A stretch of DNA of 9,968 bases, taken from positions 1 through 9,968 of the forward strand of contig SLHS01000020.1 of NCBI GenBank assembly GCA_007136035.1, read 5' to 3'. The stretch is from Patescibacteria group bacterium. Lineage in GTDB: Bacteria > Patescibacteriota > Dojkabacteria > SC72 > T1SED10-24. This document shows positions 6,281 through 9,968 of this stretch, piece after piece. The position numbers and the translations under genes are program-made. The notes under the pieces are model-generated. The model searched no databases. It was not told the DNA's origin and saw only the letters and a program-made list of their open reading frames with translations. Within the stretch, counting starts at the first letter, position 1, and every line of letters starts with the position of its first letter.

Positions 6281-6616
6281 CTAAATCTTAACACAACCTT
6301 TACTATCTTCAAAGCAAATATATACCTCCAAAACATCGTCAAGCGAAATAATATCTCCAGATGCAAATTTAGGAAACTCATCAACCGTTAAATCTGAATT
6401 GAGAGGTATTCTAGTAGTAAAACCCATAGGTGAAACCAGAGAAGCAACATTGCTAGATTTACAATTCCTGCAAGAAAAGTGTATAATCGTGGATGAACCT
6501 TTCTCTTGAATAACTTGAACATCGCTTAAATGGTACGGGCTACCACATTTATCACAAAATTTAGCAATTCTATCAATGAAAAACCTTTTTTGTTTACGCA
6601 GAGACTTATTCAACAT
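6281..6616 (-). CDS. Small zinc-ribbon protein of unknown function
   Basis: The 111 residues have a basic N-terminus (LRKQKRFFIDR, 6-16), then a zinc ribbon formed by CDKC (C21, C24) and CRNC (C49, C52), with a beta hairpin between. After the ribbon comes a conserved-looking acidic part, NSDLTVDEF (73-81) and GDIISLDDVLEVYICFE (87-103). 'DDVLE' and 'DLT..E' look like helix-capping or protein-contact motifs, but I know no named family. The gene is divergent from rpoD, across 55 bases, and convergent with the DUF4012 gene with only two bases between the stops. A zinc ribbon sharing a promoter region with the primary sigma factor could point to a role in transcription or translation; this is only inference. 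It has the only plausible Shine-Dalgarno sequence ahead of a gene start in this window. Confidence 0.8.
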   Translation of the reverse strand: MLNKSLRKQKRFFIDRIAKFCDKCGSPYHLSDVQVIQEKGSSTIIHFSCRNCKSSNVASLVSPMGFTTRIPLNSDLTVDEFPKFASGDIISLDDVLEVYICFEDSKGCVKI

Positions 6617-6618
6617 AG

Positions 6619-6624
6619 CCCTCT
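6619..6624 (-). promoter_or_regulatory. Shine-Dalgarno-like AGAGGG before the zinc-ribbon gene
   Basis: Read on the minus strand, AGAGGG lies two bases before the ATG at 6616-6614 (GAGG core three bases away). The spacing is shorter than usual but the purine run is unlike the sequence before any other gene here. The -10 on this strand would give a leader of roughly 27 bases, consistent with a leadered mRNA. Confidence 0.4.
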
Positions 6625-6649
6625 TTAATAATATTATTTTTATATTTTA

Positions 6650-6658
6650 ATTATAACA
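6650..6658. promoter_or_regulatory. Two-way -10 element between the zinc-ribbon gene and rpoD
   Basis: On the minus strand 6655-6650 reads TATAAT and is preceded by TGT (6658-6656), an extended -10. On the plus strand 6652-6657 reads TATAAC, 14 bases before the rpoD ATG. The two hexamers share the four-base TATA core, offset by two bases. The minus promoter is the stronger by consensus. No convincing -35 is visible for either direction. Confidence 0.45.
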
Positions 6659-6671
6659 TACTTTGTAAAAT

Positions 6672-7757
6672 ATGAGTGGAACAAAAAGAAAAGAAAAAGG
6701 AATTAAAGAATTAGTGAAAAAGGGCAAAAAGATGGGCTTTCTTTCACAAGAAGATTTGCTAGAAGAGTTTTCTTTCGTTGAAGAAGATATCGAGTTACTT
6801 GACGAAATTTTTACAATACTACAACAGGAAGGTATTGAAGTAATAGATTCTGAAGACGAACAAAAGGATAAAGATGAAGATCTTACTTTAGAAAAGAAGA
6901 TTCGTATTTTAAAAACAATACAAGCTAGTATTTCTACAGATGCAGTTCGTTCATATTTACACGAAATTGGGAAAATTCCTCTTTTAACAGCTGAGGAGGA
7001 AATAATTTTGGCCAAAAGAATGGAAAAAGGAGATAAGGAAGCAGCCCAACTTTTAATTACAGCAAACTTAAGGTTGGTTGTAAGTGTAGCCAAAAAATAC
7101 GCTAAGCATGGTCTTGAACTATTGGATTTAATACAGGAAGGAAACCTTGGACTCATGAAAGCAGTAGAAAAGTTTGACTACAAAAGAGGGTTTAAGTTTT
7201 CAACATATGCTACATGGTGGATTAGACAAGCAATAACTAGGGCCATTGCAGACCAGGCAAGAACCATTAGGATTCCAGTACACATGATCGAAACTATTAA
7301 CAAATTTAATAAAGTTAATGCTATTTTAACAGCCAAACTTGGTAAGAAACCTACAGACGAGGAAATTGCTGCAGAAATGGGTATAGAACCTCATAAAATT
7401 TCTGAAATTGTAAAAATAAATCAAAACCCCTCTTCTCTTTCCACGCCAATAGGAGAGGAAAAAGACAATCAATTGCAAGATATGATTCCTGACACATCCT
7501 CTCTTTCACCTGAAGAAACAGCAACATCTGAATATCTAAGAGACCAAATAGGTGAAGTGCTTGATGAATTACAGGACAGAGAAAAAAGAGTACTTGCCCT
7601 ACGTTTTGGACTAGAAGATGGTATCAATAGAACCCTAGAAGAGGTTGGTAAAGAATTTGGAGTCACAAGAGAGAGAATAAGACAAATAGAAGCAAAAGCC
7701 CTAAGAAAGCTGAAAGAAAAATCTTTAGAAAAACAACTGAATGATTACCTTAGTTAA
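6672..7757 (+). CDS. rpoD: Primary RNA polymerase sigma factor RpoD (sigma-70 group 1)
   Basis: Sigma-70 directs RNA polymerase to housekeeping promoters. The 361 residues keep all regions: a region 1.1-like helical domain (about 8-58, with LVKKGKKMGFLSQEDLLEEF), an acidic linker, region 1.2 (90-122, DAVRSYLHEIG), regions 2.1-2.4 (124-200, including YATWWIRQAITRAIADQART, which reads and melts the -10), region 3 (about 205-285, from PVHMIETINK) and region 4 (about 290-355, with LRFGLEDGINRTLEEVG and the helix-turn-helix VTRERIRQIEAKALRKL for the -35). The 'RIPVHM' junction and presence of region 1.1 mark it as the main sigma factor. Intact -10 reading residues fit the TATAAT hexamers seen here. 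It stands alone rather than behind dnaG, and its stop overlaps that of the opposite-strand gene by four bases. The start ATG is chosen because region 1.1 begins right after it; M21 would cut into that region. Confidence 0.96.
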   Translation: MSGTKRKEKGIKELVKKGKKMGFLSQEDLLEEFSFVEEDIELLDEIFTILQQEGIEVIDSEDEQKDKDEDLTLEKKIRILKTIQASISTDAVRSYLHEIGKIPLLTAEEEIILAKRMEKGDKEAAQLLITANLRLVVSVAKKYAKHGLELLDLIQEGNLGLMKAVEKFDYKRGFKFSTYATWWIRQAITRAIADQARTIRIPVHMIETINKFNKVNAILTAKLGKKPTDEEIAAEMGIEPHKISEIVKINQNPSSLSTPIGEEKDNQLQDMIPDTSSLSPEETATSEYLRDQIGEVLDELQDREKRVLALRFGLEDGINRTLEEVGKEFGVTRERIRQIEAKALRKLKEKSLEKQLNDYLS

Positions 7758-8143
7758 TATGAGATTTCTTGTGTTTCTCCTATTTCGACATTTCTCATTA
7801 CAGCTTCATTTTGTAATTGATGAAATTCTTCAGGAGAAACGATTAATTCCTCATCTATCTTTTCTATTATTTTTTCAAATGCAATTTTAGAGAAATACGG
7901 CTCTATTGGTTCAAGTAGATCCGCAGATAGACCTTCAACAGGAAAAGTTTCATCTTCCTCAATCGTCACCTTCACTTCATCCAACATACCTTTACTTAAA
8001 AATTCATAAATATTTTCAGAACCCAAAAGTTCGCCCCTAAGTTCTGTTGTTGTATAAGAAAGGTAAATATTAACACCAACCCATAATACTGCACTCACAA
8101 GCATTACTCCCAAAGCCCAAACTGTTTTTCTTAAAAGATTCAT
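7754..8143 (-). CDS. Small membrane-anchored protein, third gene of the pilN/pilO-like operon
   Basis: I do not recognise this 129-residue protein. It has one hydrophobic segment (about 7-30) following a short basic N-terminus (MNLLRK), so the remaining 100 residues should face outward. That part is strongly acidic (IEEDETFPVEG, 61-71) and predicted mostly helical, with no cysteines and no lipobox. It starts 17 bases after the PilO-like gene stop in the same direction, with no promoter or Shine-Dalgarno sequence between, so it is probably the last gene of that operon. In two-membrane bacteria pilP follows pilO, but PilP is a lipoprotein that contacts the secretin; neither a lipobox nor a secretin is seen here. 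It may be an extra part of the pilus platform specific to single-membrane relatives. The stop TAA is nested in the palindrome TTAA shared with the rpoD stop. Confidence 0.75.
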   Translation of the reverse strand: MNLLRKTVWALGVMLVSAVLWVGVNIYLSYTTTELRGELLGSENIYEFLSKGMLDEVKVTIEEDETFPVEGLSADLLEPIEPYFSKIAFEKIIEKIDEELIVSPEEFHQLQNEAVMRNVEIGETQEISY

Positions 8144-8160
8144 TTATTATTTTTAAAATT

Positions 8161-8772
8161 TTAAATTTCAAGATAAATACTAGAACTATTAACTCCATAA
8201 ATCCTAATCAATATGCTAAAACTCAAAAAACCATCTTCGTCTAACTCATTGGAATAGCTCAGAGAAAGTACAGTTGGGAACATAGGCATTGTCTCTATAT
8301 CTTCTAGAAGATGAATCAAATCACTTCTTCTACCCATAACATTTATATTAACATTCCAAAGATCTAACATTTCGTAAGGGTTTTCTCCCCCTCTTACTCT
8401 CTCACGATCAATACTAACTCTTCTTAAACGAAAAGAATTTGAATTACAAATTTCTTCCAAGTTAGCAACAAACAAAGAATAATCTCCTTGATTAGGGTAA
8501 ATCAATGGAAAATCCACTAAACTTTCCCTCATTTCCTGATATTCTGCATTTAATTGAGTAAAATTATCTATTTTTGTATCTAATTGCTCCTTAATCCGCC
8601 TTTTGCCCTCAATCTCATTATTTATCTGAATTACTCTCAAGGCCATCAACCTTATTGGAAAAACTATTAAAACAACCAAAACTAAAAGCGTTATCATTAT
8701 AAAAATTGCAACCTCCCTCTTCTTTTCGTTTATTATAAGAATTGCATCATGCGTTATCTTTTGTTTACTCAT
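8161..8772 (-). CDS. PilO-like type IV pilus inner-membrane platform protein
   Basis: PilO pairs with PilN in the membrane to form the alignment complex of type IV pili and related secretion or DNA-uptake machines. The 203 residues have a short cytoplasmic part (1-21), one transmembrane helix (about 22-45), a coiled coil (46-88, EIEGKRRIKEQLDTKIDNF) and a C-terminal ferredoxin-like domain. In that domain, SLFVANLEEICNSNSFRLRR (99-118) and the strand-helix-strand NVNINVMGRRSDLIHLLEDIE (140-160) correspond to the PilO pattern 'l...L...a....v.l..v' and 'i.v.G.y..l..fl..le'. The start ATG overlaps the stop of the PilN-like gene as ATGA (8769-8772), a classic coupling arrangement. Similarity is structural and by pattern, so the family call is good but a T2SS-type GspM relative cannot be fully excluded. 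Confidence 0.75.
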   Translation of the reverse strand: MSKQKITHDAILIINEKKREVAIFIMITLLVLVVLIVFPIRLMALRVIQINNEIEGKRRIKEQLDTKIDNFTQLNAEYQEMRESLVDFPLIYPNQGDYSLFVANLEEICNSNSFRLRRVSIDRERVRGGENPYEMLDLWNVNINVMGRRSDLIHLLEDIETMPMFPTVLSLSYSNELDEDGFLSFSILIRIYGVNSSSIYLEI

Positions 8773-9323
8773 AGTTCTTCTTCATTAATAATGTAACTTG
8801 CATTAAATTCAATCATGTCTTCTGATACAACTTCAAGAGTTATTCTCACATCAGAATATTCAGGACTTTGTTTCAAAAAATTTTCGTATCTGTGAGCATT
8901 GTCAAGAGAATCTGTCACAAAAGTTGAGGTTATACGCTTATTATTAAAAGAATAAGTTTCTAATGTAATATTACTAGGAATACTATCCAAAATAGAAATT
9001 ATTGTTCTAGCATGCTTAACTTGGTTTTTATCTAAATAATCTAAATCCTCAAAAAATGTCTGAAGATTACGATAACGACCCTCATTTTCCTGAACATTGG
9101 CTTGTAGTAAAAGTTCAACCCTATTATTTATATCATTGGTTAAATCATTGTTTATTCTGTCTACTGTCAACCTTACAACAAAAACAGCAATTACAATAAT
9201 TTGAACAAGTATTAAAAGATATTTTCCTACTGTAAAAGCCCATTCATAAAAAATAGTAAAAGTATCACCCGGAGGATTTATAGTCTCAATCAAATTTATA
9301 GATTTAGGCAGTCTTTTTCCCAT
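8769..9323 (-). CDS. PilN-like type IV pilus inner-membrane platform protein
   Basis: The 184 residues carry SINLIE near the N-terminus (8-13), matching the short conserved INL motif by which PilN binds the actin-like PilM in the cytoplasm. A transmembrane helix follows (about 32-52), then a coiled coil (54-85) and a C-terminal ferredoxin-like domain with HARTIISILDSIPSNITLET (104-123) and LDNAHRYENFLKQSPEYSDV (140-159), the usual 'L..L....P..v.l..l' and 'v..f...L..s..f..v' pattern of PilN. It is the first gene of a three-gene minus-strand operon and overlaps the PilO-like gene by four bases. PilM, which normally lies directly upstream, is absent: metG is there instead, on the other strand. 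No Shine-Dalgarno sequence precedes the ATG; a TATACT lies only five bases upstream. The family call rests on topology, motif and neighbour. Confidence 0.75.
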   Translation of the reverse strand: MGKRLPKSINLIETINPPGDTFTIFYEWAFTVGKYLLILVQIIVIAVFVVRLTVDRINNDLTNDINNRVELLLQANVQENEGRYRNLQTFFEDLDYLDKNQVKHARTIISILDSIPSNITLETYSFNNKRITSTFVTDSLDNAHRYENFLKQSPEYSDVRITLEVVSEDMIEFNASYIINEEEL

Positions 9324-9328
9324 GTTTC

Positions 9329-9354
9329 AGTATAGCATAGAACTATAGTATAAT
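9329..9354. promoter_or_regulatory. Divergent promoter region with overlapping -10 elements for the pil-like operon and metG
   Basis: For metG, TATAAT at 9349-9354 would give a start near 9361 and a leader of about 15 bases. For the minus strand there are two TATACT hexamers, at 9352-9347 and 9334-9329, 18 bases apart because AGTATA is directly repeated. The first shares its TATA core with the metG -10; the second ends five bases before the pilN-like ATG and has TTGCCA (9359-9354) as a possible -35 at 19 bases. Which minus-strand element is used cannot be decided here. Confidence 0.45.
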
Positions 9355-9366
9355 GGCAAATTGCCA
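9354..9366. repeat. Inverted repeat TGGCAA-A-TTGCCA at the metG transcription start
   Basis: Two perfect six-base arms are separated by one base. The repeat begins at the last base of the metG -10 and covers the expected start site, a place where a bound regulator would block initiation. The left arm read on the minus strand is also the possible -35 (TTGCCA) of the pil-like operon, so a bound protein could affect both. With a one-base loop it is unlikely to be an RNA hairpin. Confidence 0.35.
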
Positions 9367-9375
9367 AATACACAT

Positions 9376-9968
9376 ATGGTAGAAAAATATAACACAAAAA
9401 AGAAAATATTCATAGGAGTTTCTTGGCCCTATGCGAATGGAAATATCCATTTTGGGCATTTAGCAGGACAAAATGTGGTATGTGATGTTTTTGCGAGATA
9501 TCACAGGCTAAGAGGAAATGAAGTTTTGATGGTTTCAGGAAGTGATTGCCATGGAGCACCCGTTGAACTTGAAGCACAAAAACAAAACATTTCCCCAGAA
9601 AAACTTGCTCAAAAAACACATGAAGAAATAAAAGAAACTTACAAAAAATTATCATTTCTTTATGATAACTACACCACCACTATGACAGAAAATCATAGAG
9701 AAGTCGTACAAAATGTTTTCAAAGTCCTAGATAAAAATAGCTACTTAAACATAAAAAAAACAACTCAATATTACGATCCAAAAGCAAAAAGATTTTTACC
9801 AGATCGCTATATCAAAGGAACCTGCCCAGAATGTCAAAATTCGAATGCTAGAGGAGACGAGTGCCCAGAGTGCGGAGAATTTCTTTCCCCTGAAGATTTA
9901 ATCAATCCTTATAGTGCAATTTCAGATGCAAAACCAGTTTTAAGAAAAACAAAACACTTTTACATGAA
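9376..9968 (+). CDS. metG: Methionyl-tRNA synthetase, N-terminal part (cut by window end)
   Basis: MetRS charges tRNA-Met with methionine using ATP. The visible 197 residues have the class I signature VSWPYANGNIHFGH (15-28, the HIGH-type motif being HFGH), SGSDCHGAPVELEA (55-68) matching the methionine-binding region, and YDNY (96-99). The connective zinc domain carries C150, C153, C163 and C166 in GTCPEC and RGDECPECG, and is followed by LINPYSAIS and KPVLRKTKHFYM, matching the E. coli-type enzyme closely in order and spacing. The KMSKS motif and anticodon-binding domain lie beyond the window. The frame is open to the last base. The start is ATG 9376, ten residues before the first beta strand, with no Shine-Dalgarno sequence. 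It is divergent from the pil-like operon. Confidence 0.95.
   Translation, partial: MVEKYNTKKKIFIGVSWPYANGNIHFGHLAGQNVVCDVFARYHRLRGNEVLMVSGSDCHGAPVELEAQKQNISPEKLAQKTHEEIKETYKKLSFLYDNYTTTMTENHREVVQNVFKVLDKNSYLNIKKTTQYYDPKAKRFLPDRYIKGTCPECQNSNARGDECPECGEFLSPEDLINPYSAISDAKPVLRKTKHFYM

Noticed and set aside
6666..6671. TAAAAT directly before the rpoD ATG as a -10 for a leaderless message
   Set aside because: It touches the start codon, so initiation would fall inside the gene; TATAAC at 6652-6657 is better placed.
6646..7157. Long minus-strand open frame (169 codons) within rpoD
   Set aside because: Serine-rich, low-complexity translation lying opposite a fully conserved sigma factor; it is a shadow frame produced by AT-rich codon use.
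7735..7756. Weak hairpin AACTGA...TTAGTT at the end of rpoD as a terminator
   Set aside because: Six pairs with one wobble, mostly A-T, a nine-base loop and no T-run; too weak to call.
9410..9655. Minus-strand open frame of 81 codons opposite metG
   Set aside because: The plus strand encodes unmistakable MetRS motifs over the same bases, and the minus frame has no recognisable pattern.
1..9968. UGA recoded as glycine (SR1/Gracilibacteria code)
   Set aside because: The pilN-like gene ends at TGA in a normal ATGA overlap and no recognised gene needs TGA read through.
1..9968. tRNA genes, CRISPR repeats, insertion sequences or attachment sites
   Set aside because: All gaps between genes are 55 bases or shorter, and no spaced direct repeats, transposase motifs or cloverleaf-like sequences were seen.

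Overview
The window looks like a piece of a small, AT-rich genome from the Candidate Phyla Radiation (Patescibacteria). The evidence is the gene company: a PEGA-repeat protein next to a DUF4012 protein, a WecA-like polyprenyl-phosphate transferase, single-membrane-style PilN/PilO genes, and a short zinc-ribbon protein of the kind seen in these genomes. Packing is also extremely tight, with no intergenic gap above about 55 bases. TGA is used as a stop (the pilN-like gene ends in an ATGA overlap), so this is not the UGA=Gly code of SR1/Gracilibacteria. I cannot place the phylum from sequence alone. The assignment is inference from gene content.

Left part (1-6278, plus strand). The tail of a zinc-ribbon (Trm112-like) protein overlaps rsmA, the 16S rRNA dimethyltransferase. 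A three-helix membrane protein and an abutting WecA/MraY-superfamily protein follow. A second promoter then leads to a PEGA-domain membrane protein and a 1005-residue protein that joins a cytoplasmic SDR (epimerase-like) domain to a transmembrane helix and an extracytoplasmic DUF4012 region. Together the last four genes look like an envelope glycan or cell-surface module. In it the WecA-like protein lacks several residues that bind metal or substrate in its superfamily, and the SDR domain lacks the glycine motif and the catalytic lysine.

Middle part (6281-7757). A minus-strand zinc-ribbon protein ends two bases from the DUF4012 gene. It is divergent from rpoD, the primary sigma factor, across a 55-base gap whose two -10 elements share a TATA core.

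Right part (7754-9968). A minus-strand operon carries PilN-like, PilO-like and small membrane-anchored proteins (type IV pilus inner-membrane platform type). Its last stop overlaps the rpoD stop. Across a 52-base gap with another shared-core -10 lies the 5' part of metG, methionyl-tRNA synthetase, cut by the window end.

Translation signals are striking. Almost no gene has a Shine-Dalgarno sequence, and two plus-strand promoters place a perfect TATAAT exactly six bases before the ATG, as expected for leaderless mRNAs. I see no RNA genes, CRISPR arrays, insertion sequences or other mobile elements.
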